Assembly (NCBI GenBank): GCA_946800325.1
Contig: OX326959.1
Coordinates: forward strand, 36,880,908-36,944,907
Reading direction: 5' to 3'
Length of the DNA: 64,000 bases
Origin: Luzula sylvatica
Taxonomy: Eukaryota; Streptophyta; Magnoliopsida; Poales; Juncaceae
Position numbers and translations under genes: made by a program. Each line of letters begins with the position of its first letter. Positions within the stretch are counted from its first letter, which is position 1. Shown piece by piece: positions 34,980 to 47,300 of this stretch. The notes under the pieces were generated by a model, which worked only from the letters and a program-made list of their open reading frames with translations, made no database searches and was not told where the DNA came from.

Positions 34980-35885
34980 TCAAACAATTTGGACAACGGA
35001 ATAAAAAGTTATTAACGAATTACAATCAGGTCTCTGAAAAAACAGTCCCTGGAAACAGCAGGTTTTCAATTTAAGTTACAATTTTCAAAAACTCATATCA
35101 ATTCAAATATTTCATGAAATTCAACGATTCAAAAAGTTCCCGAAACTAGAAATCAAGATCTACGCAATGAAAGAAACAATTTTAATAGGCAGAAACTTTT
35201 TAATAGGCAGAACTTAATCAAAACGAGTTAATTAAGGGCTGAAATGCAAGTGAAAGAGCAAAGATTCAATTCAAACAAGAAACATTCATTCACACAAACA
35301 AGCAAAGATTCACACTCTTTACACAAGTCCAATTCATTTTATACTACAAGAATTTAAAGAAAGGAAAGAAAACACCTAGAGAGATGAAGAAAGATTCGAG
35401 TCTCGTCGTAAATGCCTTCCTCGTTGGTTGAGATGCGTAGAAAGCTAGTCACCTCGCACAACGTGTTCCTTTTGTACCGATTCGCTCGCCGATCGAAGAA
35501 AGCTCCAAACCGGTTACGTGAACTTGAGATTTGCAAGGAACCAATTGGAAGAAAGCTCCCAATCGATTAGAGTAAGCTCGACTCCTTGCTCGCGCGGATT
35601 CGGACGAAGAAAGCTCCTATCCTAAACCTCACAACTCGATCTTCGTTGAAGTGTAGATCGATCCACCGAATGAAGAAAGCTTCTACTCGTTGATCAATCC
35701 TGGGAATTATCGTTCGTATTTGCAATTCTTGTGTGTTCTTGAAAGTTCTTGGACTTGCTTAAGAGGGAGAGAGTTCGAGAGAGAGAGAGAGAGAGAGAGA
35801 GGGCAGAAAAATGGTGAAGAGAATGTAATCCTGCCCCAAGGGCCTTTGGGGTCTATTTATAGTGCATTATGAGCCTTCCCATTGG
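34980..35885 (-). mobile_element. LTR-like region, minus orientation
   Basis: On the minus strand a TATA-like box CTATAAATAGACC (about 35853-35865) is followed by a GA/CT run (35773-35800) and a GC-richer stretch. In that stretch GAAGAAAGCTCC or a close form recurs about every 57 bp on the + strand (near 35432, 35497, 35552, 35609 and 35671). This looks like the U3-R-U5 of an LTR, but no TG..CA ends with target duplication were resolved and no internal genes are present. Confidence 0.35.
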
Positions 35886-36971
35886 TCTAGAGATTGTTGA
35901 GAGGATTGAGGGTAGTTTGGTAATTGTAGGTGAGGTAGGTGGGCTGAATGGTGGTTAAAGTGTGAGTGGTTTTCGTATAGAATTTGGTGTAGACTTTTGT
36001 GTGGTAGATTTCTTGCCTCCTTCTTCATACGTGTACCGAAATGGACAGTATAATATATCGATTTTATCGGCGCGAGGAGAGGAAGACAACTACACTGTTG
36101 GAATGCCAAAAACTTTAGCCCAAAAACCTAAAATTATCAATAAAACACACTTAGTGAAGAAATATTCTTGCTATCTCAAATATGAACAATTATATATATA
36201 AAGTTGTGATTCAAAAGGGCTAAAATCCCCAAATTAGATATCAAAAAGGTGCTTTATTTTCCTCTTATCAATGGACAATTATAATTTGTTACAAAAAAAA
36301 GGTAAAATCTTTCAACCATCAATTAAGAAAAAAAAATACGTAAAAACAACCTACCATCTTTCGCCAAAGAACACTGGCATTTACTACTTGTAAATACTTG
36401 TTTTTTCATTGAAGTTAAATTAAGCATAATTGAATACCCAAATTATTTTTCTATCTACTTACAATGTAGCTATAAATTTAATTATACAATATAATTATTG
36501 TATCTTTGGTAATAAATAAAAAATAGGAAAAAATGATAATATATATAATAAACACGTCCATCTGCTCCCACATGTGGCCACGTACATGTTTTTCCCTCAG
36601 GATATCACCTATTGTTTTTTATCAGAATAAATATTTTTCTTGATCAGAAACGGATCGTGCGGTTGTTTAGTTCACAAATGTTTCTGTTTCAGCCATCACA
36701 TTTTAATATATAAGAAGAATAGGAAACAAAAAGAAATTTACAAAATTATAGAGGGAATTTAATATAAAATCAATAAAAAGGTTATTTAGGAAAGCTTTCA
36801 ACAGTTATAATTTTGAATGTATCACCACATCATGACACGTGTCATGTTTTTTTTTTTTTTTTTTTTTGAATTTTGTTTCTGTTGCAATAAGAATTATACT
36901 CATATATGGAAGAAAAATATAATTAACCCCCAAACTCATCACAATATCTTTGATGAGGTGACAAAGTGAAT

Positions 36972-37133
36972 TGATTAGCATTTCTAATTGACTCAATTAA
37001 ATGTTAATTGACTTATTTAATTAACACATCAATAATTTATAATATGTTAATATTAGTAAATGTTAATTGACGTGTCAATTCAAACAAACGGTCAATTAAA
37101 TCGTTAATTGAGCCAATCAATAAGACTAATCCA
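36972..37133. mobile_element. MITE-like inverted repeat, ~160 bp
   Basis: GATTAGCATTTCTAATTGA... at 36974 is mirrored by ...TCAATAAGACTAATC ending near 37131, over about 28 bp with mismatches. The middle is TTAATTGA-rich. Between 35890 and 36970 there is AT-rich DNA with a T22 run (36847-36868) and no gene. Confidence 0.5.
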
Positions 37134-37399
37134 CCTTCTTAATCCTCTCTTGCCGTTTCATCAAGGATGTTATTTTTGTGTTATTGGGGCTCCATATATA
37201 ATCTCCATATGAAACTATGGCTCAATTATTTATTTCTTATGGCATAATTTACAATTGTGTTTTTTTTTTAAAAAATAATATTTTTTATGTTAATGGATAA
37301 CATTTTAAATATATATTTCGGTTTTATGTGTATTATTCACGGTTTTCTTTTATTTATTTTGAAACTTTAATTTGTTTGAATTACAATATGTTATATTTT

Positions 37400-37661
37400 A
37401 TTTATTTTGTGTGAATTTATAATGATGGACCAATTTCATGGATCATTCTTAATTATAATACATATATCTATGATAGACAAATTTCCTAAATTTTTATTAA
37501 TTATAATGCATTTATCGACATCAATATGTTTGAAAAAAATATCATGATTATATAATTGAGTTTAAACGTACCCGCGCAAATTCTATTTCAACAAATTATA
37601 CAAAAAATGTAAAACAAAAAGGTATGAAGTCCCGCGCAATTGTTACGCGAGCTATTGCTAG
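37400..37661 (+). mobile_element. Helitron 3' end (fragment or full copy with unknown start)
   Basis: The last ~200 bp resemble the Helitron at 8206-8957: GATAGAC, ATCATGATTA, GTTTAAACG.ACCCGCGC. They end in CCCGCGCAATTGTTACGCGAG and CTAG (37658-37661), followed by T. The 5' terminus was not identified. 37662-38190 shows no gene. Confidence 0.6.
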
Positions 37662-38199
37662 TAAAATCTAAAACTATAACTACTATTGATTTAGTTTACC
37701 TCCATTTATGTATATTATATATGAGAGATATCACAATCACTTACAAAAATACAAACCCTTTTTCTCTTTTGAGAACAATGTTTAAAATATTTCCAAAAGA
37801 TATGGAAGAGATAGTACTTTTAATTGATTGATTGATTAATTAATAAATTACAAATATATACATATTTATAGATACATTCTTAACTAATTTAATTAGCCAC
37901 TAAATTACTTGACTAATCCTAACCTTCAATTTTTAATCCCTAACACACTAAATAACTAGAAATAACTAATACAATTTCAATCATTTATCTTTAATCAATC
38001 GTCTCAAGTTCACTATATGCAATGAACACCTCCAATTCACTCTTCTAACAATTATTTTTCATTACTTCTCTATTTATTTGAGCACGGAACAGAAAGAAAA
38101 AAAAAAACAGAAAATAAGTGTAAATTACACTCTCTTTTTTCTTTTGAATTGATATTTCTTTTCTTTGTAAATTATGTCATTTGTAAATTTCAATTATAT

Positions 38200-38335
38200 C
38201 TGGGGATGAGCAAATGGTTCGGTTACCGAACAGAACCGTTCAATTTCGGTTCGGTTGTTCGGTTTAACCGGTTCGGTTCGATTAAAAATTCATAAATTTC
38301 GGTTTATCAGTTTCGGTTCGGTTTATAATCTTCCA
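38200..38335. mobile_element. Truncated MITE end rich in GGTTCGG
   Basis: GGGGATGAGCAAATGGTTCGG is followed by repeated TTCGGTTCGGTT and AACCGGTT. This resembles the end type of the hAT MITE at 3881 (GGGATGTAAATGG plus short GC-rich repeats). No partner end is seen. Confidence 0.4.
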
Positions 38336-38474
38336 GAACGATTCTAAAATAAAATTACAAATTTTAGAAGGGGCCAAACAATAAATTTTATTCGGGTACA
38401 ATAGTAAATTTTAGAATTCATGGGGGGAGCCAAGGCTCCCCTTGGTCCCCCTTAGTTCCGCCACTGCTTATGGC

Positions 38475-38625
38475 TTGTGCTAGAAGGAACAAGGAAGCTC
38501 TCTCTGCTTCTCGCTGAGTCGTTGCCGTGTTGGAAGAAGTTGTTGCTGTGTCGGAAGAAGAAATCGCGTCGTGCATGTGCTGGAGCCTCGAGCAGCGGGG
38601 TTTCTCTGCTGTCGTCTGGCGCGTA

Positions 38626-38659
<34 letters not shown>

Positions 38660-40165
38660 TTGCTGCTACAGAAGAGGTCCAACATGAGGTGTTTGCTGCT
38701 GCACAAAATTTCACTTTAGTATGTTAATTTTAGTTGTTGATATTGATATTCATTTTAGTATTAATTTTTGTTTCCAAAATAGATACATCGACGTCAATCG
38801 TCATGCCTATATCCGAATGTCAAAACAGGAAAAAAAGAAAAAGAGACCGATTGGAAAATCACTTTAGCGATGGTGGAGGAAGTGGAAGTAGGAAATATTT
38901 TAATGTCGAATTTGCACCTCCCAATATTGATGATCCAAATAATAGGAACGAAATTGATCAAAAAATTAAAAAAGCGATTAAAATTAGTGATTTTCAATTT
39001 CCCAAAAATAACGATGAAAAAAAATCGACATTTTCCAATTGAGAGAAACGTGTTTTAACATTGTGATATCCTTTTATATTAAAAATAACGATTTTTTTGA
39101 AATTTTACATTTGATATTTTTCGAATAATTAATTGGATACAGGATCCATTCTCAAACTAGACTTCGGGTAGCCGAAAATCTGGGACCGGACCTGGGGATG
39201 CGCATAATCATTTCAGCACATCACGTTTTTTTAATTGAAAAAAGGTATTATCTTTTTTCAAAAATATTTCAATTACCAATAAAGATTAGTATATCTTTGT
39301 CAGAATTACCATCTGGAGTATCAGTGGTATTAATTTGTTAGAATTAAATTACGCATAATATTAGTGTTCTTTGTTGTGGCCTTAATTTCAATTTATGGTC
39401 ATGTGCTGAGATTATTAACATATAATAATTGATATAATTCAGGGCTGTGTCACAGAACCAGCCAGATGTGGTTTTGACGGGTCTTTGTGTGAATAAAACG
39501 GTTACGGAGGATTGTGGACAACGGTGTTCGACAAATTGTCTAATAGGCTTTTTGACTTTTAGTAAATCCTTCTATTTGGTGGTGGTTTCTATCCTTGTGT
39601 TTTGTAAAAATTAGATGATGAGAAATTAGTGATATCATTAATTGAATGTTAATTTTGTAGTCGTAATAATATTTATTATGTAATCGATGTATTTTTCCAT
39701 TTTGATTATTTTCTTGTTGTTGTCTTGGTTAGAATTAAATGCATATTGGTATATTCATGCATATTTATATTGGTACATCATATCCTTATACGAATATTAA
39801 GCAATGACTAAATGCATTTTGGTAATTCATGCAAGTTGCATTGGACACTAAGTCCTTAATTCCCATTCGTTCATGTCAACTGTTTGTTAATTTTGGATCA
39901 TCATTTTAACAACCAGTTTGCAATTTAGTTCTTAAAGTTTCTACAACAATAATATCACAATTTTGTTTTGATGAAAGCCAATTTTTTTATTTAGTATTAA
40001 CCGCATATAAATTTATTTAAAAAATAACAAATAAATATAATATACTTAGAAACAAATAAGCGGTTCAACCGGTTGACCCGCTAGTCTGACCAATGAACCG
40101 GTAACCCGAAGACCGGCCGGGTCGATGTCCGGTCCGGGTTTAAAAACATTGGTAATTAATGTTAT
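38475..40165. other. Region without a recognised gene
   Basis: A CT run lies at 38627-38656. A basic Lys/Arg-rich frame (38803-39042, including KKRKRDRLENHFSDGGGSGS) has no recognised domain. 40055-40140 is GC-richer, with ACCGGTT/CCGGTCCGGGTTTAAAA, like the terminus of a DNA transposon. Nothing else can be supported. Confidence 0.4.
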
Positions 40166-41199
40166 TTTTTTAATTTAAGGAAATAAAACATGAATGAGTT
40201 TTGTGATACATTAAATAGGTAATTGCAGAACTTGAGTAATTAAGGAAACCAAAGCTGATCATCAAACATTATTTTTCAACTAATAATTATGGAATCACTT
40301 ATAAATTCATTTTTACGAGAACAAAAAAAGTACAAACTCATCAAGAAATCATTGATCTCATATATCTACCAAAAATACATAAAAATAACCAAACGCAGAA
40401 CTAAATATATCACAAAGTCAAAAATTCAAAAATTCAAATTATGGTTCGTTTTATTTATTTTTATTTTGTTTGAAAGCAACAAAATAAATGTGTTGTGATG
40501 TATCATTAACGAAAATTGGGATTACATTTTGCTTAAAAAAAAACAAAAGAAAATAACAAAAATGGTTCATGAGCCACGGCATATAGCCCACATAAACAAG
40601 AAGAAAAATACTAAGACGGTACGCTTCGGCCACCGCCACAATGCCGACCGGCGCCATTTTGGACATATGTGTCGTTGTCGATCTTCCTGTCTTCGGAGAC
40701 CGTTGGGCCTAACCGTTTTGTCGTGATCACGATACACCGTTGGGCCTAACCATTTTGCCGAGATCACGATGTCTACGAATCCATCGTCATCGATTGGACT
40801 TTAGGGGCCTAACCATTTTTTATACTCAAACCGGTTGAGTGTTGTATCTGCAAAATACCAATCCGGATCCAAAATAATTTGGACTCAGATCTGTAAGGTA
40901 CCCAACCCAGAACCCGGTCGATCTTGTATGGAAGAAGGGTGAATTTTGGATCTGAAGAGGCAATAGTAGGAGGACGAGATCGACGTCGATATCGATGCCG
41001 ATTCCTTTTGTCGTTCTTTTGGCCCTTCACCCGCTGTAGTTTTGCCTTCAAAATTCAGCCGCGGCTGGCAAGGAAAATCAGATCTGCCCCCTTTAATTTT
41101 TGTTTTGCTATAGAGGAATCGAAAAAGGGAGATTAGATTTGGGTGTCCCTCGAGAGAGGAGTCGGGGAGAATGCGGATGGTGGGCGGAACCGTTTCTAA

Positions 41200-41669
41200 T
41201 CAAGCCTCGTTAGGGCCTGCACTCTCCTTAACGGGCAGGACCTTTTTAATGCCGCTCCTACCCATTAACTTCTTTAGCCCTTTCATTTTCGGAACCAACT
41301 CCGCTTCTTCTTGTATCCATCCTTCTCCTTCGATATGTCTTGGTACCAGGAAGTAGACTTTCTTTGCCTTGAGTGGCTCTTCACACCTCATCGGTGTCTT
41401 CCTTCCGGTCTTCACAAATTTATCACCATCAATTACCCATTATTAAAAATTCAACATTAATCAATGTCAGTACTTTAATTACACAATATTATGAAAACAA
41501 ATATACATATGTTTTTTCTTATTTACATACATCATGAAATGGGTGCTCGATCATAATATCGATTGCCTCAGCCGGCAACTGCCACCTCTCTGGTGCTGAC
41601 GCGGCATCGGCGATCACCATGGCGCACCCGGTGTTAAGGCCACCAACACATGAAATGTGCGCTCCCATC
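41200..41669 (-). pseudogene. PADRE (DUF4228)-like gene, frameshifted copy
   Basis: The two-exon structure equals that of the copy at 45985-45517: exon 1 from 41669 to 41531 and exon 2 from 41409 to 41200 on the minus strand. Exon 1 has one extra C in the run at about 41640-41642. This shifts the frame after MGAHISCVGG and gives an immediate stop. Exon 2 is intact (RKTPMRCEEPLKAKKVYFLV). The gene would encode only a 10-residue peptide, so this copy is dead unless the extra base is an assembly error. Confidence 0.65.
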
Positions 41670-41802
41670 GTGTTCGTAACTTTGCTTGGAATTTTGGGCT
41701 CTTTTACTTGTTCAGAGAGAGAGAGAGAGAGAAAGAGATTAAGTTAATTACTTGGTTAATGGCGAGACTAGTGAAGAGTATATATACTTAGAAGAGGGCA
41801 GT

Positions 41803-41893
41803 TTAGATTGTTATGTATAGTTAAAATCCAGTTTAGATTGTTATGTATAGTTAAAATCCAGTTTAAATCGTTATGCATAGTTAAAATCCACGT
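41803..41893. repeat. Three tandem 32-bp units near the PADRE promoter
   Basis: CAGTTTAGATTGTTATGTATAGTTAAAATC (with small changes) occurs three times here, but only once at the matching place in copy 2 (about 46117). The array lies just upstream, on the minus strand, of the TATA-like TATATATAC (about 41779-41787). Confidence 0.85.
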
Positions 41894-42255
41894 CCATTGA
41901 ATTTATTCAAGCCACCTTCTATCAAAAATATTTCTAGTCAAAATCTCATTCTACACGAAAAAACTCAACCAATGTCTATATTTAGTATCTCCAACATCGA
42001 GCGCTTTAACATTCAAATAGCATCATTAATCACATAAAATATATATTTATTTTTCTGGGTTGTATGACTTTTTTTTTATCAAATAGTAATACAAATATTA
42101 TATTACTATGGTCGTACAATAATATCCGAGTTATGGTCTAACACAACTTTAAGAAAAAAACATAACCAATGATAAAACATATAGCATCGAAATTCAGTTT
42201 CTTTTTTTTTTTTTCAAAAACCGATTCCAAATCTTTTGGGTTCTTCTTACACACA

Positions 42256-43060
42256 TCACTCAAATGATAAAACAAAATCAATCAATGAATTTACAAAAAT
42301 GATTTTAATCGCCTCTTCTCTCTTCATACCAATCAATTCATTCATCAAATCCCAATTATTCCCCTCGATTAAATTTATCAAAATGTCCTTCAAATTTATC
42401 AATTCCATTTCATTTTCCTCCTCACAAATTAATCGCAAAATCTGTGTGGGTTTCGTAATCACCGAAACTTGCATTTCCTCAAAATTCGACAAAAATTCCT
42501 TATTTTTGGAAATTAAAATTTCAAACCAACAACTCTCATATTTCAATTCCTCACACTCGAAACCCAATTTCAAAAACTTCTTCACAATTTAAAAAAAAAA
42601 CACAACATCTTCTCGTCATTAAGCAAACAAATTAAATTCCTCGAAAGATCAAAAATCTCTCTACTTCCAGAAACTCATCAATTAATTTCCAAACTTCTCA
42701 TTCTCACTCCTCATACATTAAATCCAAGAACCAATTCACTAAATATTCAGGGTCTATTTGCAAAATTTCCCCGTCGCGAACCGAGTCCGCCAGCTCATCA
42801 GAGGACCATAAATCCGGTACAAAATCTAGAAAGTTCCGTATTGTTCGTACCACGTCTAGGCTTTTGAAGTAGTGGGATTTCTAGGCGAGGACAGATGGCG
42901 ATTTTGCTCGATTTCCGTGCCACTCGAGTTCCTCCCAAATTGAATTTCGGATGGAAAATGCAAATCTGGCTACAGTTTTTGATCCCTTTTTGTGGCCCAG
43001 GCTTCGCTCGTGAGGGTAAAATTGCAACTTCAGAATTCTATTAGGGTCTGCTAAAGTGAA
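42256..43060 (-). pseudogene. Unrecognised coding-like relic, copy 1
   Basis: This is the counterpart of 25283-25866. The minus-strand frame 42585-42256 includes FEILISKNKEFLSNFEEMQ and LRLICEEENEMELINLKDIL. The upstream block has extra stops where copy 0 is open (near 42700-42720). Family unknown. Confidence 0.45.
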
Positions 43061-43262
43061 ATGAAAAAAGGTGATTTGTTTCGAATTATAGGGTTCTCAT
43101 TATGCATTAGTTAGCAAATGAACTAAAAATTAAATATTTAATCATGGAAGTACCTTGAAAGAATTTCTCGAGCATGGCGGACCTTTTTCCAATAATATGC
43201 CCAACTTTTCAAGGACTATTTTGAAAAATCAAGTTCAGTAAACCTTCTTGTCCAAAAGATCG

Positions 43263-44450
43263 AGAAATATCTCGAGTTTATCAGATTTGCTAATTGAATG
43301 GATGGCCGAGATTGTGCCATAATCGATCCTCGCATCTGCTTCATGTTTTTATTACTGTATGGAGAGTCGATTCGATTTTTTCAAGGAGAGATCATTTCTC
43401 TTTTTAATTGATCGTTGTATTGCTGGCATTATCGTGTTTGGGATTTTGAAGGAACGGGAAAACCATTTCGTAGTTCGAATTATCTTTTCTCCCGGTAATG
43501 AAGGAATTATTAAAGTGGTTAAATTGTATCTTTTTTTTTGACGGAATTCAAAGGAAGCACATAATCCTCCATTTGAATAATTTTATAAATAAAGATTAAA
43601 TTGTGTTTTTCATTAGATATTCACTTATATAGGATAAATGAAATGAGTGAAATTAAATTATCGTCTCTCTAACCTGATCATTTTCTTTAATCCTTGCTCA
43701 TATCACTCAAAGAACCCGAAATTACTTGAAATTCCTACAGTCTACTAGTTTACAATATATAATCTGGATATAATCACATAATTTGTCCCGCTTAAACTCA
43801 AAATTTGAAATATATATGAATCAAAATATGTTAAATTAAAAGTAGAATAAAAGAAACTAAATTACAACAAGTTTTGAACGCAAAAGAAAAAGAAAGAAAT
43901 TCAAACCTTGTATCCTTCCTAATTCGCAAAGTTCTCTTCTAGTTCTTCTTCGAGTTTGCCTCCACTTCGATTCGGGATTTGAAGCGTTTGTATAATCCGG
44001 TATTCCGAATTTCGAATTTTGAGTTAGATATGTGGGATGAAATAGGGGTATTGACAGAACCCGGCATTTTTAATCATGCTAATCCGAGAAGTCAAGTCCC
44101 TTTATTCAAGTTGATATCATGGGTTGATAATTGGTCTTCATACATATCAAACAATTGTCCCAGTCCATATAGATGTGTTTCAAAATATCAAATATATTTT
44201 CTAAAATTGGAAATATCATAAATACGCTGAGAGGAAACAAAATATATACGCCTATGAAACATAAAAAATATCATGTTTGCCCATTCCTTTTATGTTTGTT
44301 TAAAAATTGTTTCCACAATGTTCTTGCTTCATTATTATTTTTATCGATACGTGAACAAGTGAGAAGGAAAAATAATATATGCAAATTTTGTAAAACAAAT
44401 AAATATTTGAATTGGCTGCTGCATAAGTAATTAATATATTTTTTTTTGTT
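43263..44450. other. Spacer between the tandem copies
   Basis: This sequence has no counterpart after copy 2, where the Copia LTR fragment begins. No recognised gene; the frames at 43359 and 43979 show no domain. Confidence 0.4.
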
Positions 44451-45516
44451 ATAAGGAAATAAAACATGATTGTGCTTTGTGATACATTAAATAGGTAATT
44501 GCATCACATGAGTAATTAAGTAAACAAAAGTTGATCATCAAACATTATTTTTCAACTAATAATTATGGAATCACTTATAGATCTATTTTTACGAGAACAA
44601 AAAAAGGACAAACTCATCAAGAAATCATTGATCTCATCTATCTACCAAAAATGCATAAAAATAACCAAACGCAAAACTAAATATATCTCAAAGTCAAAAA
44701 TCCAAATTATAGTTCGTTTTATTTATTTTTATTTTGTTTGAAAGCAACAAAATAAATGTGTTGTGATGTATCATTAACGAAAAATGGGATTACAATTTTT
44801 CTTAAAAAAACAAAAGAAAAGAACAAAAATGGTCCATCAGCCACGGCATATAGCCCACATAAACAACAAGAAAAATACTAAAAACGTTAGGATGATAAAC
44901 CCGTACGCTTCGGCCACCGCCACCATGCCAGCCTGCGCCATTTTGGGCATATGTGTCATTGTCGATCTTCCTATCTTCGGAGACCGTTGGGCCTAACCGT
45001 TTTGTCGTGATCATGATACACCGTTGGGCCTGGCCTAACCATTTTGCCGTGATCACGATGTCTACGAATCCATCGCCATTGATTGGACTTTAGGGGATGA
45101 GAAGGGATATGTTGGTACCGAGACCGGTACCGGATTTTTTTATACTCAAACCGTTGAGTGTTGTATCTGAAAAATACCAACCCGGGTCCAAAATAATTTG
45201 GACTCGGATCTTTAAGGTACCCAACCCGGAACCCGGTCGATCTTGTATGGAAGAAGGGTGAATTTCGGATCTGAAGAGGCGATAGTAGGAGGACGAGATC
45301 GACGTCGATATCGATGTCGATTCCTTTTGTCGTTCTTTTGCCCTTCACCCGCGGCAGTTTTGCCTTCAAAATTCAACCGCGGCTGGCAAGGAAAATCAGA
45401 TCTTCCCCCTTTAATTTTTGTTTTGCCGAAGAGGAATAGAAAAAAGGAGGTTAGATTTGGCTCTCCCTCGAGAGAGGAGTCGGGAGAATGGGGATGGTGT
45501 GCGGAACCGTTTATAA

Positions 45517-45985
45517 TCATGTCTCGTTAGGACCTGCACTCTCCTCAACGGGTAGGACCTTTTTAATACCGGTCCTACCCATTAACTTCTTTAGCCCTTT
45601 TATTTTCGGAGCCAACTCCGCTTCTTCTTGTACCCATCCTTCCCCTTCCATATGTGTTGGTATCAGAAAGTAGACTTTCTTAGCCTTGAGTGGCTCTTCA
45701 CACCTCATCGGTGTCTTCCTTCCGGTCTTCACAAATTTATCACCATCAATTACCTATTATTAAAAATTCAACATTAATCAATGTCAGTACTTTAATTACA
45801 CAATATTATGAAAACAAATATACATATGTTTTTTTTTATTTACATACATCATGAAATGGGTGCTCGATCATAATATCGATTGCCTCAGCCGGCAAGGGCC
45901 ACCTCTCTGGTGCTGACGTGGCATCGGCGATCACCATGGCGCACCCGGTGTTAAGGCCACCAACACATGAAATGTGGGCTCCCAT
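45517..45985 (-). CDS. PADRE (DUF4228)-like small protein, two exons, 115 aa
   Basis: Exon 1 runs 45985-45848 (46 codons) and ends at CATGAT/GTATGT. Exon 2 runs 45726-45517 after TTTGTGAAG, and the phase is kept. The protein starts MGAHISC, giving a Gly-2 myristoylation context and a nearby Cys suitable for palmitoylation, as in many PADRE proteins. It continues CAMVIADATSAPERWPLPAE, AIDIMIEHPF, then CEEPLKAKKVYFLIP. This order (V.DG-like strand, P..A.D.M.EHP, then LK..K.YFL.P) is the PADRE pattern; family length is usually 110-200 aa. PADRE proteins are plant-specific and often respond to stress or pathogens; the biochemical role is unknown. A TATA-like TATATATAC lies about 110 bp upstream (46095-46103), with a GA-rich leader. 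The family call rests on pattern recognition. Confidence 0.65.
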
Positions 45986-46094
45986 CGTGTTCGTAACTTT
46001 GCTTGAATTTTTGGGCTCTTATACTTGTTCAGAGAGAGAAAGAGAGAGAAAGACATTAAGTTAATTACTTGGTTAATGGCGAGACTAGTGAAGG

Positions 46095-46103
46095 ATATAT
46101 ATA
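46095..46103 (-). promoter_or_regulatory. TATA-like box of the PADRE-like gene
   Basis: On the minus strand the box sits about 110 bp upstream of the ATG (45985). The GA-rich stretch near 46030-46055 falls in the expected leader. The same arrangement is at 41779-41787 in copy 1. Confidence 0.5.
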
Positions 46104-46499
46104 CTTAGAAGAGGGCAGTTTAGATTGTTATGTATAGTTAAAATCCATGTCAATTTATTCAAGCCCTACGCCTTCTATCAAAAATATTTCCAGTCAAAGT
46201 CTCATTCCACACGAAAAAACTTAACCAATGTCTATATTTAGTATCTCCAACAGCGACCGCTTTAACATTCAAATAGCATCATTAATCACATAAAATATAT
46301 ATTTATTTTTCTGGGTGGTATGACTTTTTTTATCAAATAGTAATACAAATATTATATTACCATGGTCGTACAATAACATCCGAGGTATGGTCTAACACAA
46401 CCTTCAAGAAAAAATATAACCAATGATAAAACATATGACATCGAAATTCAGTTTCGTTTTTTGTCTTTTCAAAAACCGATTCCAAATCTTTTGGGTTCT

Positions 46500-47300
46500 T
46501 CTTACACACATCACTCAAATAATAAAATAAAATCCATCAATGAATTTACAAAAATGATTTTAATCGCCTCTTCTCTCTTCTTCCCCGTCAATTCATTCAT
46601 CAAAGCCCAATTATTCCCCTCGATTAAATTTATCAAAATGTCTTTAAATTTATCAATTCCTTTTCATTTTCCTCCTCACAAATTAATCGCAAAATCTGTC
46701 TGGGTTTCGCAATCACCGAAACTAGAATTTCCTCAAAATTCGACAAAAATTCCTTATTTTTCGAAATTAAAATTTGAAACCCTCAACTCTCATATTTCAA
46801 TTCCTCACACTCGAAACCCAATTTCAAAAACTACTTCATAATTTAATAAAAAAACCAACATCTTCTCAGTTCTCATCATTAAGCAAACAAATCATATTCC
46901 AAGAAAAATAAAAAATCTCTCCTTCTAGAAACTCATCAATTAATTTCCAAACTTCTCTTTCTCTCTCCTTGTACATTAAATCCAAGAACCAATGCACTAA
47001 ATATTCAGGGTCTATTTGCGAAATTTCCCCGTTGCGAACCGAGTTCGTCGGCTCATTAGAGGACCATAAATCTGGTACAAAATCTAGAGACTAGAAAGTT
47101 CCGTATTGTTTGTACCTCGTCTAGGCTTTTTAAATAGTGGGGTTTCTAGGCGAGGACAGATGGCGATTTGCCTCGATTTCCGTGCCACTCGTGTTCCTCC
47201 CAAATTGAATTTTGTATGGAAAATACGAATAGCTAGAGTTTTTGATCCCTTTTTGTGGCCCAGGCTTCGCTCATGAGGGCAAAATTGCAACTTCATAATT
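46500..47300 (-). pseudogene. Unrecognised coding-like relic, copy 2
   Basis: This is the counterpart of 25283-25866 and 42256-43060. An upstream open piece (47296-47084) reads CPHERSLGHKKGS and GGTRVARKSRQIAICPRLET. The later parts are more broken than in copy 0. Family unknown. Confidence 0.4.

Larger units (their letters stand above)
27741..38466. mobile_element. Candidate 10.7-kb hAT-type unit carrying a host-like gene
   Basis: The left terminus CAGGGGCGGAAC and the right terminus, read inward, CAGTGGCGGAAC match at 11 of 12 positions and are the CAGNGGCGGA ends common to plant hAT elements. A perfect 8-bp duplication CTTATGGC lies outside each end (27733-27740 and 38467-38474). Inside are the intact-looking DUF4220/DUF594 gene with flanking direct repeats, small MITEs, an LTR-like region and a Helitron end. 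No hAT transposase is recognisable, so it would be non-autonomous and enlarged by nested insertions. The alternative is two solitary ends sharing eight bases by chance, roughly 1 in 65,000 for one given pair. Confidence 0.65.
40180..43262 (-). repeat. Tandem segmental duplication, copy 1
   Basis: From ATTAAATAGGTAATTGCA (about 40211) to CAAGTTCAGTAAACCTTCTT (about 43245) the sequence runs parallel to 44487-47520, an offset of about 4276 bp. Shared content includes GATCATCAAACATTATTTTT, the GC-rich block near 40620-41150, the PADRE gene and the unrecognised relic. Divergence is a few percent with small indels, so the duplication is moderately old. Confidence 0.9.

Noticed and set aside
38734..39042. 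Lys/Arg-rich frame as a hAT transposase N-terminus
   Set aside because: No BED finger or hATC dimerisation motif is visible here or nearby.
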